Source of the DNA: Hymenopellis radicata
Lineage: Eukaryota; Basidiomycota; Agaricomycetes; Agaricales; Physalacriaceae
DNA length: 31,330 nt
NCBI GenBank assembly: GCA_015501595.1
Contig: JADNRX010000584.1
Location: 1 to 31,330, forward strand
Direction: 5' to 3'
In this document: positions 21,275-30,521 of the stretch, piece by piece
Position numbering within the stretch: the first letter of the stretch is position 1
Layout: every line of letters starts with the position of its first letter
Made by a program: the position numbers and the translations under genes
The notes under the pieces: generated by a model
Told to the model about the DNA's origin: nothing
The model's input: only the letters and a program-made list of their open reading frames with translations
Database searches by the model: none

Positions 21275-24200
21275 ATGGCCTCAGAGTTCAAAGTCAAGAC
21301 AAATTGTTTCGAAATCGTCGAGTATGTCTACGCCTACCAACTCGTCGCCGTGTACTGATCTCCCTCACAGGCTGCCCACAAAAGAATACCATCAGTATTC
21401 TGGTAAGCCCTTCCAGATAGTCTACGTGCCTTTTCTGATTATCCCCTCAGTCGGTATGTACGCGTTGACCGTCTCTAGGCATCCTAATGCGTCACCGCTT
21501 AGAATTCTCTCCGAAGCCCAAGACCTTTTGCAAGCGACAAGAGGTCATACAACATTTACAAAACAGTGTCGCCCCCACGACATTCCGCCCCAAAGCCTTG
21601 TATGATGGCGACGCCATTATCTACTCCTCTCATCGACTGAAACTACGGGATAGCAAGGGGGGCTCGGTGATGTTCTTCATTGTCTAGCTCTGTTCAATCC
21701 ACTAACTGTGACATAGATTCTTGTTTCACTGTCTGATGTACAAGGAAGCGCACCGCTTGTAGAAGGTGGCAAAGATGTCATCATGGTCACTCTTAAAAGG
21801 ACGTTTAGTCCTACAATCCGGCCAGGGTAAGCAGTCTCCGATGTACTCCAACCGAAGACTCTCATATTATGCCATAACAGAGACATCAAGGCGCTCATTA
21901 ATACTCAAGCTACATCAAAAACGGCGACAGCTGCCAATTTGCTTCAGCTCATAATAAAGCAGGCCACCAACCAGTGAGTACATTCACCACCTCGTGATAT
22001 GCAAAAATTGCTAAACCGACTCCGGTAGAAACTACCCGCATAACAGACGCGCTTTCTTCAGTAGTGCTGGAAGCAAACCTATCGGAGGTGGCTTGGAGCT
22101 ATGGCGTGGGTTCTTTCAGCGAGTCTGCCTCTTTTTTTCCCTTTCCATGAATTTACAACCGACTTCCAGATCTGTCCGCCCTACCACCAATTCTATCTTG
22201 GTGAACATTGATACATCTGTGACAGCCATGTATCGTAGTGGCCCAGTGTTCGACGCCGCCTTGGATTTTGTGGGAGTCCGGGAAATTCGGCAGCTTCCTT
22301 CCAACGAGCGCAATCCCAAGTTCCTGGAACTGGAGAGATTTTTAAAGAACCGCTTGATTCACGTCGAAGGCTACTTCGGCAGGCGCACAAAGACGATTCG
22401 CGGTTTGATACCTTACGGCGGCAGGTACAAGTTTCAGAAGGACGGAAGAACAACAACGGTGGCGGTATGATATTGAGCATTTAAAAGTTCAGATCAGCTA
22501 ACAGTGTATCAGGATCATGCTCGCGTTGCCTACGGACTCAACACCCGCTTCCCGGATGCCTTTGGCATTGTCCTGTCCGGAAAATTCGCTCTACGACCGA
22601 GCATAGTACCAGCTGAATTTTGTTCTATTCAACCGGGTCAGCTCTACAAGAAGAAGCTTCCAGACCATCTTGCAAGGCAGATGGTTGGATTTGCGACGAT
22701 TAGTCCTGATGATCGTTATGGTGCTATAACTGGTGGTGGCCAGCAGGTTGGAAGCCTTGCCTCCCCGGTAGGATTTGTTGCTTGTTTCTGAAACAAGCAT
22801 GCTCATGTATCGAAGATCCTCGGATATGCCTCCTCTGAATATGTCGTCGAGAGCGGCATGCGAATCTCGTCGACACCACTTACGATTACTGGGAAAATTC
22901 TTGATGCGCTGAGAGTTTTATATGCATCAAGAAGTCGTAAGCTGAGGCTTTTGATACGTTCGGACATCTCTAATTCTTCTGGCAGAAGCTGTACGACGGG
23001 GCGTGGAATATTGGGGGTCAACGAGTACGGAATCCGGCACTGTTAACAATATGGGGCATCGTCTGCTTCATTCCGAATTACCGAGAAGAACACATAAGTC
23101 ATCACGCTGGACAACTCCTGGAGGCCATGCGCAATATCGGTATGTTTGATCTGCAGACACATTGACTACGAACTGACTTCATAATCCTAGGCATGTGTGA
23201 GTACAGGCAACCCTTGATTGAACTGAGAACGCTGACCTTTGTCCTACGAACTAAGGTGTCTCAGATCCTGTTCTCCTCATGTCAGGTAGTGGCAATAACG
23301 TTCATGGTGTACGCTCCATGTGTCTCATCCCTAGTTATTGTACTAATACATTTGCAGTCGCTCAACAAGTTTATGGAGGACGTCATCAGCAAGACAAGGT
23401 CGGCCGCGGTGCAGTTGATTGTAGTCCTCTTTCCGAACAAGGGCGACCAGATCCGGAGTGCAGTGAAGCAATGGGGAGATGTTATGCATGGTGGGTTCCT
23501 CCCAGTGCTCCAGAATCTCCTTGGCGTCTTTGATTTCATGGACCTACTTAGGAATCCTTACTTCTCATATGAAAGAGGACAAACTGCCACGGGCGAATAA
23601 CCAGTACTATGCTAACGTTGCCCTCAAGTACGTCTATGAACATGATTTATGTAACGGCTCTTCTGATTCGTGAATACAGGATTAATGCAAGACTCGGCGG
23701 CTCCAACCACATCGTTCAGTCCCCCACCTTCAACGAAATATCCCGGGCGCCATTCATGATAATGGGTAACAGACGGCTACATAGGCCCTCTATTTTGGCT
23801 GACCATTTTTCAGGTGCAGATGTTTCACACAACTCTCCGGGCTCCCTGCGGCCGTCCATCTCATCGCTAGTCTGGTCTTATGACGCACACGCCACGCAAT
23901 ATGTCGCATTCTCCGGCGTTCAGAGCCCCCGGACGGAAGGACTTGCCAACCTCAAAGATATGGCGAAGGCAGCCATCAAGCAATTTGGGGAGAAGGCGGG
24001 GAATGCACCAGCAACCATTATATTCTATCGCGACGGGATTTCGGAGGGTGAGTTGGATGCAGTTGGAATACATGAGGTCGAACTACTTCAAACCGCGGTC
24101 GACGAGTTATGGGTCGAGAGAGGCTTGGGTAATATGCGGAAACCCAAGATCACCTTCTTGGTCGTTGGGAAGCGACATCATATGGTGTTCTTCGGCCAGG

Positions 24201-24873
24201 AGCAGCGGTAATATCTATTGCATCGTCTGCCACCGCATTCTAACAAGGTGGATTTAGGGTCCGAGATAGGACCGGAAATCTGAAGGCTGGCTTCGTCACG
24301 ACTAGCGGAGTCACCAGCCCTTTATTCAAGGATTTCTACTTGCAAAGTCACGCTGCTATCAAAGGAAGTGAGTTAGCCTTGTGTCTGATTGGAGTTTATA
24401 CTCATGAGGACACAGCGTCGCGTTCTGGACACTATATCGTGCTTCGGGACGATAACTTCAACTTCGACCAACAGAAGTACATTGATTCTATTCTCCTCGA
24501 TTGTTCACTTACACATTCTCTAAGGATCCAAGACCTTTCCTTTGCTCTTTGCCACACGTATGCGAAGGCGATGCGCGCCATTTCAATCCCTACTCCGGTG
24601 TACTGTAAGTCCCTCCTTCCTAAATACCGTATGCAATCTAACATTGTTTCTAGATGCTCATGTGAGACCATTCATCCTTTGATAGTGTTAATACTGACGA
24701 TACATAAGGAGGTTTGTACTCGCGGGGCGTTCCATTTCAACGAGAACCTGCGCTACGGCGGTGACGATGCGTCTTCAACAGTCAGCGGCGCGCAGAACTT
24801 TGATTTGGCAACTTGGGTCAACAGTTACAAGCATGTGAACAGCAGGATCCGCGATAAAATGTATTTCCTGTAG
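21275..24873 (+). CDS. Argonaute (RNA-silencing slicer), about 848 aa, about 21 exons
   Basis: Starts MASEFKVKTNCFEIVE in a CACCATGG context and ends NSRIRDKMYFL with TAG at 24871-24873. N domain: YHQYS, RPKALYDGDAIIYSS. Linker 1: NRRAFFSSAGSKPIGGGLEL and FFQSVRPTTNSILVNIDTS. PAZ: RRTKTIRGLIPYGGRYKFQ, PGQLYKKKLPDHLARQM. MID: NPALLTIWGIVCFIPNYREE, LIVVLFPNKGDQIRSAVKQW. PIWI: MIMGADVSHNSPGS, VQSPRTEGLANL, IIFYRDGISEGELDAV, FLVVGKRHHMVFF, ISIPTPVYYAH. All four slicer residues are present: D (codon 23819-23821), E (23936-23938), D (24032-24034) and H (24659-24661). Introns are 47-76 bp. Oddities are a GC-AG intron (22119-22169), a 6-nt exon (23191-23196), an 8-nt exon (24654-24661), and a phase mismatch across the intron 22937-22985. 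Role: binds small RNAs and cleaves matching RNA. If the mismatch is real the gene is broken in the linker 2/MID region; otherwise it looks functional. Confidence 0.93.
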
Positions 24874-25234
24874 GCTAGGCATAGGTAGTTCGGGTTGTAC
24901 TAGTACTTGTATTCATCACACTTGGTCTGATCCGCTTTAATGTGTCGGAAAGTCAGCTGATCAACCTCGTCGAGCTCCGCGAGAGGTGGGAGACCGTCTT
25001 CAAGGCACCCGTGGGGCTCGTTGCCCAACCCCGCTGCCCCCACAGTGCTCTCAACTATCACCACATCCCCAACCATGTCGTCTGTAACGCCCTCAAGGCT
25101 CTCGAGCTGTTCCTTCAGTACGAGACGGGAGGAAGGATAGAGCCCGTGTATTATATATTAACAAAGAGTTTAAAAAGAAATTATGCACCTCTGTGCGTAT
25201 AACTATCCAACGACGACAGTCTGTGCCCGCCCAC
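24874..25234. other. Argonaute 3' flank; unassigned open frame
   Basis: A plus-strand frame at 24942-25202 reads ELRERWETVFKAPVGLVAQP then VCNALKALELFLQYETGGR; the opposite strand is also open here. Neither is recognised. The AT-rich bases at 25148-25195 could be a terminator region. Confidence 0.3.
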
Positions 25235-25510
25235 TCAACGTCTCTGGAAGAAACCCTTGTCGAAGAATCCCCTCAGCCACTCAGACGAAGTTTCGTCAAC
25301 CTTTCCTTCGATGAACCAGCGAGGATCGTAAGCACACTTGGGAGAAACGTAGTGACCGATTTCTCGATCCTAAGAATTAGAGGATTTAAGGATAGGTAGA
25401 GCGCCGTCTTTGACATCCGGAACGTACGACATCCACTCCAAAATACGAGTAGCACTTTGGAGATCGCTGCTGGCGGTAAGGTGAGACACACCGTTCTTGA
25501 AGAAGACAGG
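25235..25510 (-). pseudogene. Acetyl-CoA carboxylase carboxyltransferase fragment
   Basis: The minus-strand frame reads VFFKNGVSHLTASSDLQSAT, RILEWMSYVPDVKDGALPI, then a TAG at 25370-25372, then DREIGHYVSPKCAYDPRWF, EGKVDETSSEWLRGFFDKG and a TGA at 25235-25237. This matches the carboxyltransferase domain of eukaryotic multifunctional ACC (family forms: YKNGVSHLTAS, RIVEWLSYIP, YDPRWFIEG, GFFDKGSF). ACC makes malonyl-CoA for fatty acid synthesis and is over 2,000 aa; only about 90 residues are visible. The TAG sits where the family usually has Trp before Asp-Arg. 25510-25900 in other frames gives no convincing ACC match. It is a non-functional fragment. Confidence 0.82.
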
Positions 25511-26885
25511 CACCCCAACCCGTACCGCGAGGGACAAAGAGGATGTGGGGCTCATGCACGACATAACTCCCGAGCAATGGCGCGGGAGCATCAATCGTGC
25601 ATGAAATCCAGGAGACATCCATCGGGCCGGGAGGAGCCAATACGGGCGCCATAAGACGGGATGCGATCTCTTCTGGGGAGAGCGGCGGCGAAGAGGACGT
25701 TGTTGCGGAGGAGAGAATGAATGCCTGCACAGATGGTCTGATTTGGGTGATTCGTTCAGGATGCTGCCTAAGAGCCCTGCAAAGAGAGCGGTCTGGACGA
25801 AATCGGTCAGGTCTCTATACGTCGAACGATGTGGGCATACTGGCTTATGGAACTGAAACGAAAAAAAAAACCTACCTATAGGGCTACAGAGCCACAAATG
25901 GCGCAGCCCGCTCCCACCTCATCCGCGGCTTGAAGCCAGTCCTGGCATAGCGGTGGGGAGCACCATTTGACGTCGCCTCCTATGGTAACGGTGCTCAGAA
26001 TCCGCGTGCTGCTGCCGCTCTGGCGGGCTTACGCGTTCGTCGTTGTCGTCCGTGGTCTCTGGGCTCTTCAGGCACTGGCGAAAAGTGTTCCAGGTGAGAT
26101 AAAGAAAAAAGAAAGGGCAGAAGATCCCAGGACGCGAGTCTGACGTCCCGCGACTACAAGAGTTGTCGTGGTTGAGGTGAAAGATGACATGGTTCATCGA
26201 TCACGATCCAGTAAGTCCGGATCGGGATTCCGAATGCTTTTAGCGAGTTTCGGCTAGGTGTGGTATGAGAGTCAATATCTGCTTGATCCAGCGGCCAGTC
26301 CAAGCAAGCACGAAAGTCGCGTCGTGCAGGATTTCGGTGTGATGGGCAGATGGAGGGAGAGAGAGCCGTTAATTCTGGTGGCGGCCACGTGGGTGGGGCT
26401 TGCCTTGCACGCGTCCAAGAGAGACGCCATCTACCAGTAAAAATGAGCTAAGACAATAGAAGAAAATAGCCACGGACTGGTAGCAACGACACCAGCCGAG
26501 GCCGTCATCACACATCTCCAAGAAGTAAGTGCCCAGAGCACTATCTTCCGTCGCGGACCCTATTAGCGGGGCCCCGAGTCACTGCTGGTCAGAGTATCGT
26601 TGAGATGGTAGTGGGAATGGAGCTAAGAGACGAGCCTGTGACGTCGCGCACTCGGTTACCAAGAGTGTTCGGCACCCGAATTTGGAATCCAAATCCTCCG
26701 GACAGTCGTCGATTTTCGAGTGAGGAATGCGAACATGCACACGGTGTCGGCGGCGCGTTGCTGAACATCGATGAGATACTCCGACGCATTGCCAGATCCA
26801 AGTGATGGTCTATAATCGACGGCAAGGACGCGTACGACGACACGTATCGGGCTACGCATAAGCGATCATAGAAGCTCTAGTGTAC
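25511..26885. other. No supported gene; scattered frames
   Basis: Minus-strand frames at 25386-25730 (PPLSPEEIASRLMAPVLAPP, HEPHILFVPRGTGWGACLL) and 26589-26859, and a plus-strand frame at 26605-26805 (VVGMELRDEPVTSRTRLPRV), have some protein-like composition. None is recognised. The first may be a fusion partner upstream of the ACC fragment, and the second could contain an unrelated exon preceded by a TTATAG acceptor near 26810. Confidence 0.3.
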
Positions 26886-27575
26886 CTGTATGAGAGTCGT
26901 CGTCCATTAAGGGGACTATATCTTCAAAGGAGACGTATTCCGCATCAATGTCATGGGCCGTCATGAATTTACATGCGAGGCGCTCCCGAGACCAATGATA
27001 GAGTCTCGAGACTGTGGCGAGCTCTCGTCTATAACCTATCATACCGTTCTATGAGAATATAATGGCGCGATAATGACGGATAGCACGCCTACCTGCGACG
27101 CTGACAGGAAACTCGCCAGCCATTCACAATCCGCATCTATTTCGTCTTCTAGCTCTTTTCTAACATCCGGATCCCGTATATCCTCCTTGGAAGCATGATT
27201 TTGCTCATATCGTATAAGTTCCACCGTCTGGTAAAATCCCGTAACGACCCAATCTGTGGCGGGGAAGATGGTCGAGATGGATCCTTGACGCGTCCGAACA
27301 AGCCAAGATTGGCGTTGCTGTCCCAGACACGGATTCCCGCTTCTTACTCGAAGACAGAGCCTCGTCCGCAGCTCTGAGCAGCAAATTCGTCGTGCCCAGC
27401 GCTTTGGTGAATCCAGCGCTTCCGAGCGCGCAGTGGTTGTAATGCCTGCCATCCATGAAATAGATGAAACGGATTGAATGTGTACTGACGAAACAATATC
27501 CCGTGCGATTTGCAGCGCGAATTTCCCGACACTGGTGCCGCCGAATTTCTGCACGAGCCATAGGGACGCTGGGTC
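26886..27575 (-). pseudogene. Aspartate kinase (HOM3-like) N-terminal fragment
   Basis: The minus strand reads LWLVQKFGGTSVGKFALQIA, then after a candidate intron KALGTTNLLLRAADEALSSS, then EDIRDPDVRKELEDEIDADC, EWLASFLSASQ, a further intron (donor at about 27093), VIDESSPQSRDSIIGLG and, after a frame break near 26980-26988, ERLACKFMTAHDIDAEYVSF and EDIVPLMDDD ending at a GTACAC donor. The KFGGTSVG motif is the kinase nucleotide-binding signature. The full enzyme, which phosphorylates aspartate in Thr/Met synthesis, has about 500-600 aa with C-terminal ACT domains; only the first half is seen here. The region around the CSARSGSTK motif is altered. Retained introns show that it arose from genomic DNA, not from an mRNA copy. 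Confidence 0.82.
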
Positions 27576-27639
27576 GATGGTGGCGGCGTTGTCGAGTTCG
27601 ATAGAGACGAGCTCGAGGATGGTGTGGAGTAGCCCGACA

Positions 27640-28260
27640 TGGTAGGTAGTTAGCTGGTCATGGTGGTAAAATGAAAAGTATAACCAGGAGTCCGGCTCTC
27701 CGGGTCCGGTTAACCGGCTATCCGGATGAATCAGAGTTTTGCCTGCTTCAAAAACGTGTGAAAAACAGGCAGTTTTGGCCTCGTTTATGAAACGCAGAAA
27801 TGCATCAAAAATACGAAGTTTTGGCTCTATTGTGGAGCAATGAATTTGCAAGGAACACACCGTGTTGTACAGCCGTTGTCTACCCTGTCTAAACCGGGCA
27901 AAAACTCTGAGTTTCCGGCATGATGTCGGCATTCGAAAAGAACGGAAGAACACCACGTTTTCAACTGATTTTAGCTATATTAAACACTAAACAGTAACAA
28001 GAAGTGTTTGGGGTGATTTTTTTGCCCTCAAACTTGACTAAAACAGGGTGTTTTGGACTTGTTATCGGCATACAGAAACACAAGGAACACACCTTGTTTT
28101 GCTTGTGTTATTGACATCCGGAAACGAAATAAAATCTTAATTTTTTTGCTCAGTTTTCTTCACGTTGTGGAGGGCAATCACACGCTGTTTTGGGTATGTG
28201 TTTGATATGTTTTAGGTCTGTCTAACCCGGCCCATCCTCCGTAGTGATAGCTGTAGAAAT
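27640..28260. repeat. AT-rich zone with diverged short repeats
   Basis: CAAGGAACACACC occurs at 27848-27860 and again at 28081-28093. Around these are repeated GTTTTGG starts (about 27772, 27821, 28051, 28187), several followed about 20 bases later by GAAA-type endings. No coding sequence is visible, and base composition differs from the GC-richer left side. It looks like old tandem or transposon-derived DNA. Confidence 0.55.
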
Positions 28261-28280
28261 TAGCCTTTTTACGCAGTCAG

Positions 28281-28323
28281 TTGCTAGGATAACCTCAATA
28301 CAATTGCCCTTCACTTGCTAGAG
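28281..28323 (-). repeat. Left arm of a 43-bp inverted repeat pair
   Basis: Read on the minus strand, this block aligns at about 80-85% with plus-strand 28852-28896. Shared cores are TTGTATTGAGGTT and TAGCAA. It marks one edge of a roughly 620-bp segment that holds the tRNA-like element, hairpin and telomere-like tract. Confidence 0.7.
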
Positions 28324-28414
28324 AGCACAGCCACAGCCATTTTAGGCAATTGATTACCTAATCCTAATAATGCAATGATCATAGCCACACAGCCACATTA
28401 TGTTATTAAAAATT

Positions 28415-28497
28415 GCCATCAGCAGGAATTGAACCTGTGACCACTAGATTAATAACAGATTAAGCAGGTAATATAACCACTACACCATTAGTCTATG
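28415..28497 (-). ncRNA. tRNA-like sequence with pol III A and B boxes (possible SINE head)
   Basis: On the minus strand, TGGTGTAGTGG (28477-28487) matches an A box and GGTTCAATTCC (28425-28435) matches a B box, about 41 bases apart. The second sits in a CAGG-TTCAATT-CCTG T-arm. TAAT/ATTA can pair as a D stem, and TTAAT/ATTAA can form a hairpin in the anticodon-arm region. The acceptor stem ends do not pair well, and the anticodon arm is too long for an ordinary tRNA. It is therefore either a decayed tRNA gene, perhaps with an intron, or the promoter head of a SINE. Confidence 0.5.
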
Positions 28498-28538
28498 AGT
28501 ACTATTGAACTCAATTGCCTTTTATTACTACTCCCTCA

Positions 28539-28609
28539 GTTAACATAATCTTTAACCTTCACTTAGGGCAAGCATAGCTTGCCCTAAGGAAGGAGTATTA
28601 TATGTTAGT
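28539..28609. repeat. Long hairpin with a perfect 12-bp core
   Basis: The core arms CTTAGGGCAAGC (28562-28573) and GCTTGCCCTAAG (28577-28588) are exact reverse complements around a 3-base loop. Similarity extends outward with gaps (TTAACATAAT on the left against the complement of ATTATATGTTA on the right), giving arms of about 33 bases. The outer arms resemble a small fold-back or MITE-like element. Confidence 0.8.
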
Positions 28610-28672
28610 ACCCTTCAAAATTATCGTCCCTTTATTTATTAATTGACGTCTTTCCCCGCTCCGCACCCGAAC

Positions 28673-28733
28673 CACCCTAACCTCTAACCCCTGACATCTA
28701 ACCCCTAACTCTAACCGGACCCTAACCATGGTA
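28673..28733. repeat. Degenerate telomere-like tract (CCCTAA variants)
   Basis: The tract holds CCCTAACC, CTCTAACCCC, TCTAACCCCTAACTCTAACC and CCCTAACC. These are variants of CCCTAA, the complement of the TTAGGG telomere repeat used by many fungi. It is short, imperfect and internal, like an interstitial telomeric sequence or a transposon end. Confidence 0.6.
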
Positions 28734-28815
28734 CCTGATTACCTAATGTATTATGTGCCTAGATGTGCCTTAGTACCTGAACACATGATGCCTTGTACCT
28801 GACCATGTGGTCTTA
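28734..28815. repeat. TACCTGA-type short repeats
   Basis: GTACCTGA or TACCTGA recurs at about 28731, 28771 and 28795, with related TACCTAATG and GTGCC(T/TT)AG words between. No coding sequence is seen. Confidence 0.5.
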
Positions 28816-28851
28816 GATTACAACGATGATAATCCCTAGCAACTGTCAGCC

Positions 28852-28896
28852 TAACAAGTGCAGGATGTTTGTATTGAGGTTTTCTTAGCAAGTGTA
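28852..28896 (+). repeat. Right arm of the 43-bp inverted repeat pair
   Basis: Inverted copy of 28281-28323. It ends just before the first recognisable codons of the transposase fragment, so it may mark an element boundary or a subterminal repeat. Confidence 0.7.
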
Positions 28897-28909
28897 GGGA
28901 AAGACGCAA

Positions 28910-30002
28910 ATGCCTACAGCTACAGGTGTCATGCCAGGCGTCAAAGAGGTTTTGGAGAGAGAGGAGATGCAGCGACGCACTTACAACCGTCCTCTCCCGC
29001 CGGTGGAGGACACACGCTTATACATGCCATCCGCATTCGGTGACTTGAACGCGGAGGACCGACTGGATATCTGTGCGGCAAGTTTGTTTGACAAGGAGGT
29101 GACGCTGCGTCGAGGGCAGTGTGCGGACGCTCTGGAACGTCTGCGAACACAATTGTTGTCCCGCCGCCACTTTCTGAATTTCCGAAACGGAAACATCATT
29201 GGACAGAACAAGATGACACGGGCCGCGAAACTGATTGAGAGGCTTGGGCAATCGGTGAAGGAATCAACGCGGAAATATCGGTATTGTCGGGATGCCCTGC
29301 GCCATATTGTGGGTGAGGAGCAGTGTGGCGAGTTCAGAGATCTGTTGGATGACGATGTCGATGTGCCTGGTTTGGCTGAGCCGGACGACGACGCTGTGAA
29401 GGAGCTGGGGCATCTTGGAGGCCGCGGCGGGAGGGTAACGGGAACGACAAAGAAGTCGAAAACGAAAGGCAAGGGGAAAGCACAGCACGGCGCCCCGGGG
29501 GAGACTCGTTCCATTATGTCTTGGATTTGGACAGCTGGAGGAGTGAGCGCGGAAGATAACGAATATGTGCATGAATGTGAGTGTCTTGTGGTGTATGTTA
29601 ATTATCGGCTTACCTTGGCACGCAGGCGTTCGCATTGAGTGGTCAAAAGCGCTAGCAAGAAAGGCGAGGTGGGGTGAGGAGGTAGAGACGCTGAAGGAGG
29701 AGATGCGCCGAGTCTTACGGTCGGTGAAGAGTGAGGAGGCCGAGTGGCGCATGCGGAGCGACATGGAGAATATTCATTTGCGCGATGAGGAGCGCGGAGG
29801 ACGCAGGGCCTATGCCATCAAGCAGGTAAAGTATCGGGTTGTGATTCGCCACCAGTTCATAGCGCTCTGGCTGGCAGCGGAGCCGAGTCAAGGCCAGAAA
29901 GCAGGAATTATGGACGGGGAGGCTCAGAAGGCGCTGAAGAGGTTGGTGGACAGTGAAAATGGGGTCCCTGGCGCAGATGGGGTCATGCCGACGGACGGTT
30001 GA
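28910..30002 (+). mobile_element. KDZ/CxC-family transposase, C-terminal remnant
   Basis: Two exons, 28910-29576 and 29626-30002, are joined by a GT-AG intron (29577-29625) in phase (HE-C-VRIEW), giving 347 codons to TGA at 30000-30002. Recognisable features of the Kyakuja-Dileera-Zisupton transposase C-terminal region are DICAASLFDKEVTLRRGQCA followed by ALERLRTQLLSRRHFLNFRN, a Lys-rich linker near 29440-29480, RSIMSWIWTAGG, and RIEWSKALARKARWGEEVET followed by LKEEMRRVL. Full transposases are roughly 900-1,100 aa with a CxC zinc motif and acidic catalytic residues upstream; none of that is present, so the 5' part is lost. The first ATG at 28910 is simply the first Met in the open frame, not necessarily a real start. 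The surviving frame is uninterrupted. Confidence 0.75.
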
Positions 30003-30238
30003 GCGGGATGATGTGTGCAGATGGTCGGCAACGTGGGTACTGTATTAGGAAAGTGTGCGCAGGCGCGGGAATATTAATTATTTGACTTTAACGCATTGTC
30101 GGGCGTATTGCCTCTTTGGGAGAACAACCCGCGGCAAAAATCGGGCAACGGCGTTGAAGACGCCGGCCCCAATAGTGCCGGAAGGGTACCTGACGATGAC
30201 TGTGCCAATTTGGCAGTGTAAGAGGGTGCTAGACAGCA
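30003..30238. other. Gap between transposase remnant and TIR element; nothing seen
   Basis: No supported gene. The sequence may be the 3' flank of the transposase. Confidence 0.35.
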
Positions 30239-30263
30239 AGCAACTGCTTGACAAGCAGTTGCT
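30239..30263. repeat. Perfect 25-nt palindrome (12-bp arms, 1-nt centre)
   Basis: AGCAACTGCTTG (30239-30250) and CAAGCAGTTGCT (30252-30263) are exact reverse complements around A30251. The GCTAG word occurs on both sides (30228-30232 and 30264-30268). The palindrome ends one base before the terminal inverted repeat of the next element. Confidence 0.9.
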
Positions 30264-30521
30264 GCTAGAGACCTCAACGACTCAAATCCGGGTCAGATCC
30301 GCGATCCGTCACGCGAGTACCCGTGGCCCAAACTGCCGATCCGCGATCCTTATCTGATCCGACCCGCCACGGATTACGGATCAAGACGAGTCGGATCGCC
30401 GAGATCACCGAGCGGATCGAGTACTCGAGTAAACTCGAGTATCGGACGCACCCAAATCTATTCATGCCCGACGAGTATCTCCGGGCAATGGCACGGGGAC
30501 ACTCAGTCGTGCATGATGCAG

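Noticed and set aside
21403..21478. Three-nucleotide microexon TCG (21451-21453) in the Argonaute gene
   Set aside because: It would require a 25-bp intron, too short to be spliced. A single 76-bp intron keeps the frame as well.
28941..29764. Minus-strand frames of 166-177 codons opposite the transposase remnant
   Set aside because: They are antisense shadows; the plus strand has a spliced frame with recognisable family motifs.
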